From Pseudarthrobacter albicanus (lineage in GTDB: Bacteria > Actinomycetota > Actinomycetes > Actinomycetales > Micrococcaceae): DNA of 64,000 bases. Below the pieces are notes generated by a model. The model saw only the letters and a program-made list of their open reading frames with translations. It did no database searches and was not told the origin of the DNA. Location of the stretch: contig NZ_JAGPOT010000031.1 of assembly GCF_018224015.1 (NCBI RefSeq), positions 16,852 to 80,851 on the forward strand, in the 5' to 3' direction. The position numbers and the translations under genes were made by a program. This document shows positions 36,775 through 46,760 of the stretch, piece by piece. Positions within the stretch are counted from its first letter, which is position 1. Each line of letters starts with the position of its first letter.

Positions 36775-37755
36775 TCAGGCTTCGGGCGTGCCCTGGTGGA
36801 AGCGGAGCCGCCATTGAGTCCCGTCAAGGACCCATAGGGAGCTGTGCAGGGCCGTGCCCGAGCGGGAGTAGCTGCGGTAGGTAAGGAGGATGGCGCCCTC
36901 GCCCAGGCGCTCCGCATCGAGCATTTCGAGATCCGTCGGGCCGTCCGGATTCTCTTCCAGGGCCATCATCAGGGCATCCCGGGTCCAGATCCGGCCCGAG
37001 CTGCCGATTTCGGTGAAGTCGGGATGCAGCAGCACTCCGGTGCGCCCCAGGTCCGCCCGGGTTTCCGGGCGGCGGAGTTCGCGCTCGAGGGACGCGACGA
37101 TGGCCTCGGGGCTCGCGTCCCCGCCCGCTCCGGGTACCGGCTCGTCCAGCTCGCTGAAGAGATCGGGTTCACCGAACAGTTCCTGCTGGCCGCCCCGCAG
37201 CGGGGACGCGGGGCGTGCCGCAGGTGCTGCCTGCGCAGGAGACGCCGCGTCGGCCGGCGCGGCGCCCTGCAGTTTCATTCCCTCCTGGGCAGGGCCGAAG
37301 CCCGGGCCTTGCCGGACGGCAACACCTTGCTGGTAGGCCGTGGCCGCCGCCCGGGCACGTTCGTCGGCCGCCTCGTTGAGGTCGTGCCCCGCGTGGCCGC
37401 GCACCCATTCAAAGGTGTACATGCGCCCGGCGAGCGCCTGGTCGATGTCCTTGAGGAGGTCCACGTTCATCACGGGCTTGCCGTCCGACTTGCGCCAGCC
37501 CTTGCGCTTCCACCCTGGCATCCATTTGGTCACAGAGTTGATGACGTACTGGCTGTCGCAGAGGATATGCAGCTTTTCGCCGGGAAGGTGCGCAGTGGAC
37601 CTGAACAGGTCCAGGACGGCCATCAGCTCACCCTGGTTGTTGGTGCCATGGGGCCATCCGCCGGCCCGCCAGCAGTCGTCATTCACGTACCAGGCCCATC
37701 CGGCCGGACCGGGATTTCCTAAAGCCGAACCGTCGGCCGCTGCTGTAATTGTCAC
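36775..37755 (-). CDS. rnhA: Ribonuclease HI fused to a DUF4440/SnoaL-like domain
   Basis: A 326-residue fusion. Residues 1-140 are RNase HI with catalytic Asp8 (ADGSALGNPGP), Glu43 (NNQGELMAV), Asp67 (CDSQYVINS) and Asp131 (NEAADERARA), plus His121 in the HAGH loop. It cuts RNA in RNA-DNA hybrids. A linker rich in Ala, Pro and Gly spans 145-215. Residues 215-326 (LLHPDFTEIGSSGRIWTRDA, then SLWVLDGTQWRLRFHQGTP) resemble DUF4440/NTF2-like proteins. The start is GTG 37755, since the longer frame has no homology and AGGA lies upstream. Two inverted repeat units sit just upstream of the start. Confidence 0.85.
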   Translation of the reverse strand: MTITAAADGSALGNPGPAGWAWYVNDDCWRAGGWPHGTNNQGELMAVLDLFRSTAHLPGEKLHILCDSQYVINSVTKWMPGWKRKGWRKSDGKPVMNVDLLKDIDQALAGRMYTFEWVRGHAGHDLNEAADERARAAATAYQQGVAVRQGPGFGPAQEGMKLQGAAPADAASPAQAAPAARPASPLRGGQQELFGEPDLFSELDEPVPGAGGDASPEAIVASLERELRRPETRADLGRTGVLLHPDFTEIGSSGRIWTRDALMMALEENPDGPTDLEMLDAERLGEGAILLTYRSYSRSGTALHSSLWVLDGTQWRLRFHQGTPEA

Positions 37756-37791
37756 TGGTCCATCCTGCCAGACCTCCGCCCCCACCAAGCA

Positions 37792-37910
37792 ACGCTCCCT
37801 CACATCCCGCAGGCTGTCCCCCGACGCTCCCTCACATCCCGCAGCGTTGGCGAAACCTGAGGAAGGGTCCCGGGGAAACCTGCAAAACCTGAGGGAGGGT
37901 CCCGGCGAAA
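37792..37910. repeat. Repeat cluster upstream of rnhA, both orientations
   Basis: Two copies of ACGCTCCCTCACATCCCGCA at 37792 and 37824, spaced 32 nt, are the inverse of the unit found next (GAAACCTGAGGGAGGGTCCC type) at about 37851-37910. The cluster therefore turns around at about 37848. The same unit family makes a longer array at 38295-38487. Confidence 0.8.
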
Positions 37911-38115
37911 CCTGCTGTGGAGTCTCATGACCCCGTAGACACCTTGTCTCAGGCCTCGTGGACTATGGGGGCGGTGTTGCAGCTGCGCAGGAGCATTCCC
38001 GACCCGGATATCAGGATCCGTCATGCCGTGGACACCTGACCCGGGCCTCCCGCGCGGCGCATCGTGGGGCGGTTTGCGCGTCATCAGCCACACCAGACCA
38101 CGAAAGGAGCACCCT

Positions 38116-38298
38116 ATGTCGGCAACGGACAGCCGTCAGGCATCACGGCCGGCCCCGCCGGAGCCCGCAGACGGACGTGACCCGCAAAACAAACACACTA
38201 CCTGCGAAAAACCTGCGCCATTCCCCCACCAGCAGACGAACCAAAAGACAATCCGTGCACCACACGCCATGAGACATGAACCGGCCACGAAGTCCTGA
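38116..38298 (+). CDS. Small ORF with strong ribosome-binding site, possible catalase N-terminus
   Basis: A 60-codon frame with AAAGGAG six to seven bases before ATG 38116. It begins MSATDSRQASRPAPPEPADG and contains QNKHTT, which recalls the disordered start of actinobacterial catalases before their DSG-PV-SDE motif, but it diverges right after that point. It runs into the repeat array and ends at 38296-38298. I read it as a truncated gene start trapped between repeat arrays. A free-standing small protein is also possible. Confidence 0.35.
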   Translation: MSATDSRQASRPAPPEPADGRDPQNKHTTCEKPAPFPHQQTNQKTIRAPHAMRHEPATKS

Positions 38299-38487
38299 GG
38301 AATGGTCCCGGCGAAACCTGCGAAACCTGCGAAACCTGAGGGAGGGTCCCGGCGAAACCTGCGAAACCTGCGAAACCTGAGGGAGGGTCCCGGCGAAACC
38401 TGCGAAACCTGAGGGAGGGTCCCGGCGAAACCTGCGGAACGTGAGGGAGGGTCCCGGCGAAACCTGCGGAACGTGAGGGAGGGTCCC
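38295..38487. repeat. Tandem 29- to 41-nt repeat array downstream of groEL
   Basis: Six successive units each end GAGGGAGGGTCCC or a variant (ends near 38308, 38350, 38391, 38422, 38454 and 38487). The core is GGCGAAACCTGCGAAACCTG, with an optional extra GCGAAACCT that makes units of 41 rather than 32 nt. The last two units carry CGGAACGTGAGGGAGGG instead. No protein can be read through it. Confidence 0.85.
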
Positions 38488-38501
38488 TGGCGGGCTCACG
38501 C

Positions 38502-38537
38502 CGACGGCGGCCCCACCCGAAGGTGGAACCGCCGTCG
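38502..38537. terminator. groEL terminator hairpin
   Basis: CGACGGCGG (38502-38510) pairs with CCGCCGTCG (38529-38537). An inner stem CCACC/GGTGG is stacked inside. It lies 35 bp past the groEL stop on the minus strand. Confidence 0.65.
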
Positions 38538-38572
38538 TTGAACTACGTGTTCAGAGGCTGGAAGCCGGGTGG

Positions 38573-40318
<1,746 letters not shown>

Positions 40319-40392
40319 TCACCCCAGCCAGGTATTTCTTTCGCTCCCAGACCGGCTGCGCCACTTCGTGACCGGGCGAACCGGGCGTCGTT

Positions 40393-40419
40393 TTAGCAGT
40401 CAATACTCGGGAGTGCTAA
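40393..40419. promoter_or_regulatory. CIRCE operator 1 (HrcA site) of groEL
   Basis: TTAGCAGTC-N9-GAGTGCTAA, one mismatch to the CIRCE consensus TTAGCACTC-N9-GAGTGCTAA. HrcA binding here represses groEL until heat shock. A TTGACT box on the minus strand nearby (40419-40424) may be the -35 element. Confidence 0.9.
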
Positions 40420-40427
40420 GTCAATAA

Positions 40428-40454
40428 TTAGCACTCCCCCGGGGAGAGTGCAAG
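40428..40454. promoter_or_regulatory. CIRCE operator 2 (HrcA site) of groEL
   Basis: TTAGCACTC-N9-GAGTGCAAG, perfect in the first arm and two mismatches in the second. It starts 8 bp after the first operator, so two HrcA dimers could bind side by side. Confidence 0.75.
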
Positions 40455-40549
40455 CAGTGGGGAGGCCGGGCGCGGCCGTTTCGGCCCTGAACCGGCGCGG
40501 TACGGGCTCTGTACCGGCACAGTGCAACGTCGCAATACGCTACGAGCGA

Positions 40550-41875
40550 TCAGCTGCCGCTGCTGTTGGCCGTTTCGCTTCCGCTCATCGTGGCCAAGTT
40601 GCCCGCCCCATAGCTGTAGACCATGTAGCTGGCCGCGGTCACGTCGCCATTGGCGTCGAAGTTGATCCCGCCGGACTCGCCGTCGTAGTCGGGGCGCCGG
40701 CCCGCACGGATCGCCTCGGCGCATTCCTGGTAGCTGTGGCAGGCGGCGGCCGCGTCGGCGGCCTGCGCGCCGTCTGCCGCCCTGCCGCCGGAGACGGCCA
40801 CGAGCCTCGCCGCGATGGATGTGCCGGCGTCGTCCTGGGCCGCAGCGGCCGCGATGGCGGCCAGGTTGACGGCGTCATACGTCTCGGCGGCGAAGGTCAT
40901 GTCCTTCAGGCCGGGATCGACGGCCACCAGCTTCGCCTGGAAGTCCACGGTCGGAAAGATGCCCGGCAGGATTCCCCGGGCTCCGTCGAGGGCCAGGGCG
41001 CCGAGGCCGGAACCGTACTGGTTGACGGCGCCGTCGCTGAGGATGAGCTTCCTGCCCGCCAGTCCGACGTTGTTCAATTCCGCGATGGCGCCCTGCGCGC
41101 CCTCGCGGGAGATGAGGACGACGGCGTCGGGGGCCGCGGCCTTGGCGGCTGCGGCGGCCTGCCCGGCCTGTCCCGGCTTGAACTCGGCATCGGCTACCGG
41201 GTCCAGTCCGGCCTGCCTGGCCGCGGCGGCCACGGCGGCGGAGACGTCCTTGCCGTAGCTGCCCTCCTCATGGACCACGGCGACGGTCCTGGCGCCGCCG
41301 TCCCTGGCGAGCTTGACCAGCACCGGCGCCTGGGCGATGTCGGCGGCCGCGGTGCGGAAGTAATAGCCGCCGCTCCTGTATTTGCTGAGCCCGCCGGCCG
41401 CGTTGGCCGGGGAAACCACCGCCACCTTGGCATGGGACAGTACATCGATCGCGCCGGGGGCGCGGCTGGAGTCTGTCGGGCCAATCACGACGTCGGCCCC
41501 GGCCGCCACCAGCGCCTTGGCCTGCGCGGCCGTGTCCTGGCTGATCGTCTCGGGGAGCAGCTCCACGGGCTTGCCTTTGTGGCCGCCCGCCGCGTTGATT
41601 TCCTTGATGGCGAGCCGTGCCGCGGCCAGCTGCGGCGCATTCAGGAAGTCTTGCCGGCCGGTGTTGTCCAGGATGAGGCCGACCCGCAGCGTGCCGTCAC
41701 CGCTGGCATCGGCCGCGGTGATGCGGGCGGTGCCCGACACCCCGGCGCAGCCGGTCATCGCCAGCGCGGTCATCGCCAGCGCGGTCATCGCCAGGACGGC
41801 CAGGGTCCCCGCGGCGGCGGGGCGCAGGCGCAGGGCGCGCCCCCGGCGTCGGGCGTGCGCAGCGGGGAGGGCCAT
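40550..41875 (-). CDS. Branched-chain amino-acid-type ABC substrate-binding lipoprotein
   Basis: A 441-residue periplasmic-binding-protein family 6 (LivJ-like) protein anchored by lipid. The signal peptide ends in the lipobox LAMTGCAG near Cys43. The binding fold follows (LRVGLILDNTGRQDFLNAPQ, then KPVELLPETISQDTAAQAKA and VVIGPTDSSRA). No permease or ATPase gene is near, so it is an orphan receptor in this window. Three 15-bp repeats (41753-41794) encode LAMTA units inside the signal peptide. Its ATG overlaps the csp stop by one base (TGATG), so translation is coupled. Confidence 0.85.
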   Translation of the reverse strand: MALPAAHARRRGRALRLRPAAAGTLAVLAMTALAMTALAMTGCAGVSGTARITAADASGDGTLRVGLILDNTGRQDFLNAPQLAAARLAIKEINAAGGHKGKPVELLPETISQDTAAQAKALVAAGADVVIGPTDSSRAPGAIDVLSHAKVAVVSPANAAGGLSKYRSGGYYFRTAAADIAQAPVLVKLARDGGARTVAVVHEEGSYGKDVSAAVAAAARQAGLDPVADAEFKPGQAGQAAAAAKAAAPDAVVLISREGAQGAIAELNNVGLAGRKLILSDGAVNQYGSGLGALALDGARGILPGIFPTVDFQAKLVAVDPGLKDMTFAAETYDAVNLAAIAAAAAQDDAGTSIAARLVAVSGGRAADGAQAADAAAACHSYQECAEAIRAGRRPDYDGESGGINFDANGDVTAASYMVYSYGAGNLATMSGSETANSSGS

Positions 41876-42078
41876 CAGGCGGGCCGGACGCTTTCGGCCT
41901 GCGGGCCCTTTTCGCCCTCGCCGACCTCAAGCTCGACCCGCTGGCCCTCGTCCAGTGCGCGGTACCCTTCGCCGACGATGGCGGACCAGTGCACGAAGAC
42001 GTCGTCTCCGGAGCCGTCCACGGTGATGAAGCCGTAGCCTTTTTCGGCGTTGAACCACTTCACGGTTCCCAGTGCCAT
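41875..42078 (-). CDS. Cold-shock protein (CspA family)
   Basis: A 67-residue cold-shock domain protein with RNP1 [10 protein letters not shown] and RNP2 DVFVHWSAI, beginning [17 protein letters not shown]. It binds single-stranded nucleic acid and can act as an RNA chaperone. It is the canonical short form, unlike the longer csp at 29065-29448. The start at 42078 is the family start. A further ATG three codons upstream is ignored. Confidence 0.95.
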   Translation of the reverse strand: MALGTVKWFNAEKGYGFITVDGSGDDVFVHWSAIVGEGYRALDEGQRVELEVGEGEKGPQAESVRPA

Positions 42079-42251
42079 GGTGTCCACACTTTCAGTTAGC
42101 TGGCGAACGGCTCACCACGATGTGCGCCGCGGAATGCAAACCGCAGAATGCAAAACCAAGTCCGCAGACACTGTATCCGCAGCCTTCCGTGCGGGAGCAG
42201 GGTGCGGGCCGGGTCGGCGGCGAATAGTTATTCAGGCGTAACCGGAAGGGA

Positions 42252-42899
42252 CTACTGGAACCCTGGCCCCAGCACGACGACGAGCGGCGCGTTGAATTCA
42301 GCGGACTGCACCATCGTGGGGATGCCAAGGAGCGTGCCCAGGGCCTCGGCGTTGCCCTGCTGCGCCTTGCCGCTGTAGAAGATGACCGAAGTCTGCTGGC
42401 GGGCCCCGGGCCAGTTGCCCAGCTGGCCCAGTGTCCAGCCGGCGGACGAGACGGTGCCGCCCACGCGGCTGGCGAGCCCTGCCGTGGTGGTCCCGTTGTA
42501 GATCGTCACCGGCTGCGTCTTGTCCACGGGCTGGACGGCCGCCGTCGGCGTGTCCCCGGCCGGCGCGGACGCCGACGGCGACCCGCCGGGCGCTTCGGTG
42601 GTGGCACCCGCGGACGCACCCGGGGATGCGCTGGAGGGGGTCGGGCTTGGGGCGGCGGGTGCCGGCGATGCGGAGGAACCGGCCGCCTCCGCGGTCAGGG
42701 CCGAGGAACCCCCGGCCGAGGCGAAGCCGAGCTTCGGCAGGATCAGGAACGCCACGAGCCCGACGGCCAAGGCCGCGAAGCCGGCAGCCAGAATCGGAGC
42801 CAGGCTGCGGCGCCGGGGCGTGGAGACTGCCCGATGGACACCCTGGCGCGTGGAGGTCTCCGGGACCCGATCAAATTCATCCCGAGCATATTTGGTCAT
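42252..42899 (-). CDS. LytR C-terminal domain membrane protein
   Basis: A 215-residue protein with a short cytoplasmic start, one membrane helix near residues 33-57, and a long Ala/Ser/Pro/Thr-rich linker (65-125). The extracellular LytR_C domain follows (PVTIYNGTTTAGLASRVGGT, then VIFYSGKAQQGNAEALGTLL). Such proteins are found next to DUF3263 in Actinobacteria and may take part in wall-polymer attachment or binding. The DUF3263 gene is 91 bp upstream on the same strand. Confidence 0.88.
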   Translation of the reverse strand: MTKYARDEFDRVPETSTRQGVHRAVSTPRRRSLAPILAAGFAALAVGLVAFLILPKLGFASAGGSSALTAEAAGSSASPAPAAPSPTPSSASPGASAGATTEAPGGSPSASAPAGDTPTAAVQPVDKTQPVTIYNGTTTAGLASRVGGTVSSAGWTLGQLGNWPGARQQTSVIFYSGKAQQGNAEALGTLLGIPTMVQSAEFNAPLVVVLGPGFQ

Positions 42900-42990
42900 G
42901 GTAAAACGACGTCCTTGCTGATTTCTTACGAAGTGACCGCGGCCGGGTTCAGCGCGGGAATCTGCGTTTCCGGCTGTTCTTCACGCGGTT

Positions 42991-43323
42991 TTACGCCTCT
43001 GAACCCAAACGGCGTGCAGTGCGGGCACGTTGGCGTGACGTACGTAGTCTACGCAATCTCTTCACCAGCATAGGATCGTGCGCCAGCGCAGCCTCGGTAT
43101 CGATGAGCGCGTTGAGGATCTGGTAGTAGTGGGTGGCGGAGAGGTCGAAGAGCTCCCGGATCGCCTGTTCCTTGGCCCCGGCGTACTTCCACCATTGCCG
43201 TTCGAGGGCGAGGATCTGCTGCTCCCGGCTGCTCAGCGGGGACTCCCCGGGCGACCCGTCCGGGCCGGTGTCCGCGGCGGGATCTTCCGACGCCGGCAGG
43301 TGCTCTTGCGCTGTTTCGGCCAC
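42991..43323 (-). CDS. DUF3263 domain protein
   Basis: A 110-residue cytoplasmic protein. The DUF3263 core is [20 protein letters not shown], then [20 protein letters not shown], a helix-turn-helix-like fold ending in a basic tail ([18 protein letters not shown]). It is probably a small DNA-binding regulator. The GTG at 43323 has AAGGAG immediately upstream. The longer frame to 44079 is a shadow of the uracil-DNA glycosylase gene. Confidence 0.9.
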   Translation of the reverse strand: MAETAQEHLPASEDPAADTGPDGSPGESPLSSREQQILALERQWWKYAGAKEQAIRELFDLSATHYYQILNALIDTEAALAHDPMLVKRLRRLRTSRQRARTARRLGSEA

Positions 43324-43407
43324 GTCACTCCTTGGCTGGTCTGGAAAAAAGCTCGGTCTCCATGTTACGGGGCGGCTACGACGGTTGTCATTGCGCAGCC
43401 TGCGAGA

Positions 43408-44199
43408 ATGGAGCCTGTGGTTGCTTCCGATCCCTCTGAGCCCGCCGCGCTGTTCCAGCTGGAGCCGGCGGCAGAGCCCTTGGGGTTCGCCGAGCTGGCC
43501 GAGCTGCCCCTGGCGGGGCTCGCCGCCCCCGACTGGGCGGCGGCGCTCGCCCCGGTGGAGGGGCAGCTGCGTACCGTCCTGGGCTTCCTTGCCGCCGAAG
43601 TTGCCGGCGGCCACGCGGTCCTGCCGTCGCCGTCGAACGTGCTGCGGGCATTCCGCCAGCCGCTGGGGGCGGTCCGGGTCCTGATCGTGGGCCAGGACCC
43701 GTACCCCACGCCGGGCCACGCCGTCGGGCTGGCCTTCGCGGTGGACGGCGCCACCCGCCCGATCCCGCGCAGCCTCGCCAACATCTACAAGGAACTCGAG
43801 ACCGATCTCGGCCTGCCGCCGCGCATCCACGGGGATCTGGGCCGCTGGACCGGCCAGGGGGTCCTGCTGTTGAACCGGGTCCTCAGCGTCCGCGCCGGGG
43901 CGGCGGGCTCGCACCGCCAGAAGGGGTGGGAGGCCATCACGGCGGCCGCCATCAGCGCTGTCGCAAGCCGCCGTACCGCAGCCGGCGGCACTCCGCCCCT
44001 CGTGGCGGTCCTGTGGGGGAAGGACGCCGAGTCCGTCCGGCCGCTGCTGGGATCCTGCCCGGTGCTCTCCAGCGCCCACCCCAGCCCGCTCTCGGCATCG
44101 CGGGGCTTCTTCGGCTCCAGGCCCTTCAGCCGGGCCAACGCCCTCCTCCAGGACCAGGGCGACGGCACGGTGGACTGGGAACTGCCGCCGCTTGCGTAG
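43408..44199 (+). CDS. ung: Uracil-DNA glycosylase
   Basis: A 263-residue family 1 UDG that removes uracil from DNA. The water-activating motif is [17 protein letters not shown] with catalytic Asp. The uracil-binding [14 protein letters not shown] and the DNA-intercalation loop [14 protein letters not shown] with catalytic His are all present. It is slightly longer at the N-terminus than E. coli Ung. The start is ATG 43408, and GTG 43417 is the alternative. It diverges from the DUF3263 gene across 84 bp. Confidence 0.96.
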   Translation: MEPVVASDPSEPAALFQLEPAAEPLGFAELAELPLAGLAAPDWAAALAPVEGQLRTVLGFLAAEVAGGHAVLPSPSNVLRAFRQPLGAVRVLIVGQDPYPTPGHAVGLAFAVDGATRPIPRSLANIYKELETDLGLPPRIHGDLGRWTGQGVLLLNRVLSVRAGAAGSHRQKGWEAITAAAISAVASRRTAAGGTPPLVAVLWGKDAESVRPLLGSCPVLSSAHPSPLSASRGFFGSRPFSRANALLQDQGDGTVDWELPPLA

Positions 44200-44246
44200 C
44201 CGGCTGCCTGGCCGCTTTCCTGCCGCGCGTCTGAGGACGGCGCCTG

Positions 44247-44325
44247 AGTACGGCGTCGTAGTACGGCGTCTTGACGGCTGCCGGGGCAGGACGCTTCGCT
44301 AGGCTGCAGGCTGCTTCGCTAGGCT
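44247..44325. repeat. Two short direct-repeat pairs before the SIP gene
   Basis: AGTACGGCGTC occurs at 44247 and 44260, and GCTTCGCTAGGCT at 44293 and 44313. The second pair ends eight bases before the SIP start and could serve as regulator half-sites, perhaps for an iron regulator. It does not match the IdeR consensus. Confidence 0.5.
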
Positions 44326-44332
44326 TAGGATC

Positions 44333-45172
44333 ATGACTTCTGTCCCCGCCGCCACCACTGCCAGCCGCAACTCCCGCCCGCAGACAGACCTCACGGTCCT
44401 GCGGCGCGAGCAACTCTCACCGCACATGGTCCGGATCGTCGCCGGCGGCCCGGGCTTCGACGGCTACGTCAACAACGGCTACGTGGACCGCTACGTCAAG
44501 ATCGTGTTCCCGCAGCCCGGCGTCGGGTACCCGGAGCCGCTGGATCTCTGGGCCGTCCGGGAATCCATGCCGCGCGCGCAGTGGCCGCATACCCGCACCT
44601 ACACCGTCCGCTGGGTCGATGCGGCGGCCAGGGAACTGGCGATCGACTTCGTCATCCACGGCGACGAAGGCCTCGCAGGCCCCTGGGCGGACTCCGCCCG
44701 GCCCGGGGACAGCCTCATCTTCACCGGCCCGGGCGGCGGCTACAACCCGGACCCGACGGCGGACTGGCACCTGTTCGCCGGCGACGAATCCGCGCTGCCG
44801 GCCATCAGCGCCGCCATCGAGTCGCTGCCGCAGGATGCCACCGGCCTCGCCTTCCTGGAGGTCGACGGCGACGCCGACATCCAGCAGATCGGGGCGCCCG
44901 CCGGCGTCGAACTCGTCTGGCTGAAGCGCGGCGGCATACCAGCCGGCTCCAGCGAACTGCTGGTCAATGCCGTGCGGGACGCCGAGTGGCCCGAGGGCCA
45001 GGTTCAGGTCTTCGCCCACGGTGAGCGCGGCTACATGAAGGGCCTGCGGGACGTGTTCTATGTCCAGCGCGGCCTGGAGCGCGGGCAGGTCTCGCTGTCC
45101 GGTTACTGGGCGAAAGGCCGGGTGGAAGACGACTTCCAGGCGGAAAAGAAACAGCCCATCGGGAAGATCTAG
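44333..45172 (+). CDS. Siderophore-interacting protein (NAD(P)H:flavin-type ferric reductase)
   Basis: A 279-residue SIP/ViuB-family protein. An FAD-binding domain with HTRTYTVRWVD near residue 86 and PGDSLIFTGPGGGY near residue 125 is followed by the SIP NAD(P)H domain (FAGDESALPAISAAIESLP, then VFAHGERGYMKGLRD). It reduces ferric siderophores in the cytoplasm to release iron. The C-terminus SGYWAKGRVEDDF is typical. No siderophore uptake genes are adjacent. The DtxR-type regulator at 25 kb may control it. Confidence 0.92.
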   Translation: MTSVPAATTASRNSRPQTDLTVLRREQLSPHMVRIVAGGPGFDGYVNNGYVDRYVKIVFPQPGVGYPEPLDLWAVRESMPRAQWPHTRTYTVRWVDAAARELAIDFVIHGDEGLAGPWADSARPGDSLIFTGPGGGYNPDPTADWHLFAGDESALPAISAAIESLPQDATGLAFLEVDGDADIQQIGAPAGVELVWLKRGGIPAGSSELLVNAVRDAEWPEGQVQVFAHGERGYMKGLRDVFYVQRGLERGQVSLSGYWAKGRVEDDFQAEKKQPIGKI

Positions 45173-45231
45173 CAGGAAAATCTAACGGGAAGATTTAGTC
45201 AGGAAGATCTGCCCCGGGCGGCAGCCCGGCG

Positions 45232-46728
45232 CTACCGGCGCCGCGCCCGCCGTCGTTCGTTGCTGGCCTGGCTCCTCGTCAGCGGCCGGGCGAGGGTGTC
45301 CCCGAGCACGATGCCCGCCGCGACGCCCAGCACGATGGCGCCCGCGTTGAGCATCCCACCGGCTCCCATGAGGATTTCGGATTCCTCGATCGTCAATACA
45401 TACATCGACCGGAATATAGTGAGTCCGGGCAGCAGGATCAGGGCGGCCGGAACGGCCACCACCAGCTGGGGTGCGCCCATCCGCAGAGCGACCACCCGGG
45501 CAAGCAGACCGATCACCACGGCGGCAAGGGCAGGTGCGAACCGGGGCCCGATCCCCACGGCGCCACCGCCGATGAGGACCAGATAGCCTATGACACCGAC
45601 GGCCGCGGTAGGGAGCAGCAGCGTCCAGCTGGTCTGTTCGGTGATCCCGATCGCGACGACGGCGATGGCGATCATGATGCCCACGGCCCACCACGGATAC
45701 GCCGGAGGGAATGTTTCGGTGACGTCGATCGGCTCCATGCCGGTCATGTCCCCGACCACGAAGCCGACGGCGATTCCGGTGACGAGCGCCCCGAAGGTCA
45801 GCATGGTGGAGACGAAACGGCCGGCCGCCGTGACCGGGAAGCCGTTGATCGCATCCTGCACCGAGGAGACGAGCCGTCCCGTCGGCAGCAGCAACAGGAT
45901 TCCGCCGACCACCACGATGGCGGGAGGTATCTGGATGCCTACCAGGCCACCGAAACGCCACAAGAGCAGGGCGATGAAGGTGACCAGGAAGGAACACGAG
46001 GCGGTGACGAAGAAGTCCGGTGTGCGCCAGCGCCCCAGCTGCCGGGCCAGCAGGCTGACCAGCAGGTTGGAGACGAAGGCGACGGCAGAGGCTCCGGGGC
46101 CGCCGCCGAGCACACCGACGAAGACGGCGGAGAACACTCCGAACGCCACCGTGACCATCCAGCGTGGGAATGGCTTGGAACTGTGGGTGATTTCGTCGAG
46201 CCGGCGCACTGCCTCCTCGCGTCCCACCCCACCGGCCACGATGTCCGTGACCAGCTGGTGCACCTTCGCCAGGCCCGCGTAGTTGTTGGTCCAGGACCGC
46301 ACGACACGCAGCAGGGTGATGGGCGTCTGGTCCTTGGGGGCATAGTTGATGGCCACCGACTGGTTGGTGATGTCCACCTCGATGTTCTTCAGTCCCAGGG
46401 CCGCCGTGATGGCGATGATGCTGGTCTCGACTTCGAGGGCTCCGGCGCCGTACCGGAACATCGACTCGGCCAGGTGCAGCGCGAAGTCGATCGTCTTGCG
46501 CGCGGAGGTGTCTACGCCGCCCACCTGGATCATCGGGTTGGCGTAGGGGCTGCCGGCCAGCCGGTCCACGATGCTCATCGGGGCCGTCGGCGGGTTCTCG
46601 CCCTGGACGAGCCGGCGCAGCATGCGCCGGGCGGCGGCGTTCTGGTTCACCTGCATCGGCGACATCGGCTCGGTCCGGGGCAGTCCGTCGTTGTGCGGCC
46701 TGCGGCGGCCGTCGGATTCTTTGGTCAT
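45232..46728 (-). CDS. Threonine/serine exporter family protein (ThrE type)
   Basis: A 498-residue membrane protein of the ThrE family, characterised in Corynebacterium as a threonine and serine exporter. The cytoplasmic DUF1212 domain (residues 60-230: ARKTIDFALHLAESMFRYGA, then IEVDITNQSVAINY and EITHSSKPFPRW) is followed by ten membrane segments forming two five-helix halves. The start is ATG 46728 with AGGA upstream. The 100-codon upstream extension overlaps the FemABX gene and lacks homology. Basic C-terminus ERRRARRR. Confidence 0.9.
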   Translation of the reverse strand: MTKESDGRRRPHNDGLPRTEPMSPMQVNQNAAARRMLRRLVQGENPPTAPMSIVDRLAGSPYANPMIQVGGVDTSARKTIDFALHLAESMFRYGAGALEVETSIIAITAALGLKNIEVDITNQSVAINYAPKDQTPITLLRVVRSWTNNYAGLAKVHQLVTDIVAGGVGREEAVRRLDEITHSSKPFPRWMVTVAFGVFSAVFVGVLGGGPGASAVAFVSNLLVSLLARQLGRWRTPDFFVTASCSFLVTFIALLLWRFGGLVGIQIPPAIVVVGGILLLLPTGRLVSSVQDAINGFPVTAAGRFVSTMLTFGALVTGIAVGFVVGDMTGMEPIDVTETFPPAYPWWAVGIMIAIAVVAIGITEQTSWTLLLPTAAVGVIGYLVLIGGGAVGIGPRFAPALAAVVIGLLARVVALRMGAPQLVVAVPAALILLPGLTIFRSMYVLTIEESEILMGAGGMLNAGAIVLGVAAGIVLGDTLARPLTRSQASNERRRARRR

Positions 46729-46760
46729 TCCGGCGTCCTCAATTTCGCTTTGCAGCAGGT

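Noticed and set aside
37792..38487. Repeat arrays as a possible CRISPR locus
   Set aside because: Units are contiguous without unique spacers, the unit length switches between 32 and 41 nt, and no cas gene is near.
44287..44332. Iron-box (DtxR/IdeR) site upstream of the siderophore-interacting protein
   Set aside because: Direct repeats of GCTTCGCTAGGCT are present, but the 19-bp palindromic iron-box consensus is not.
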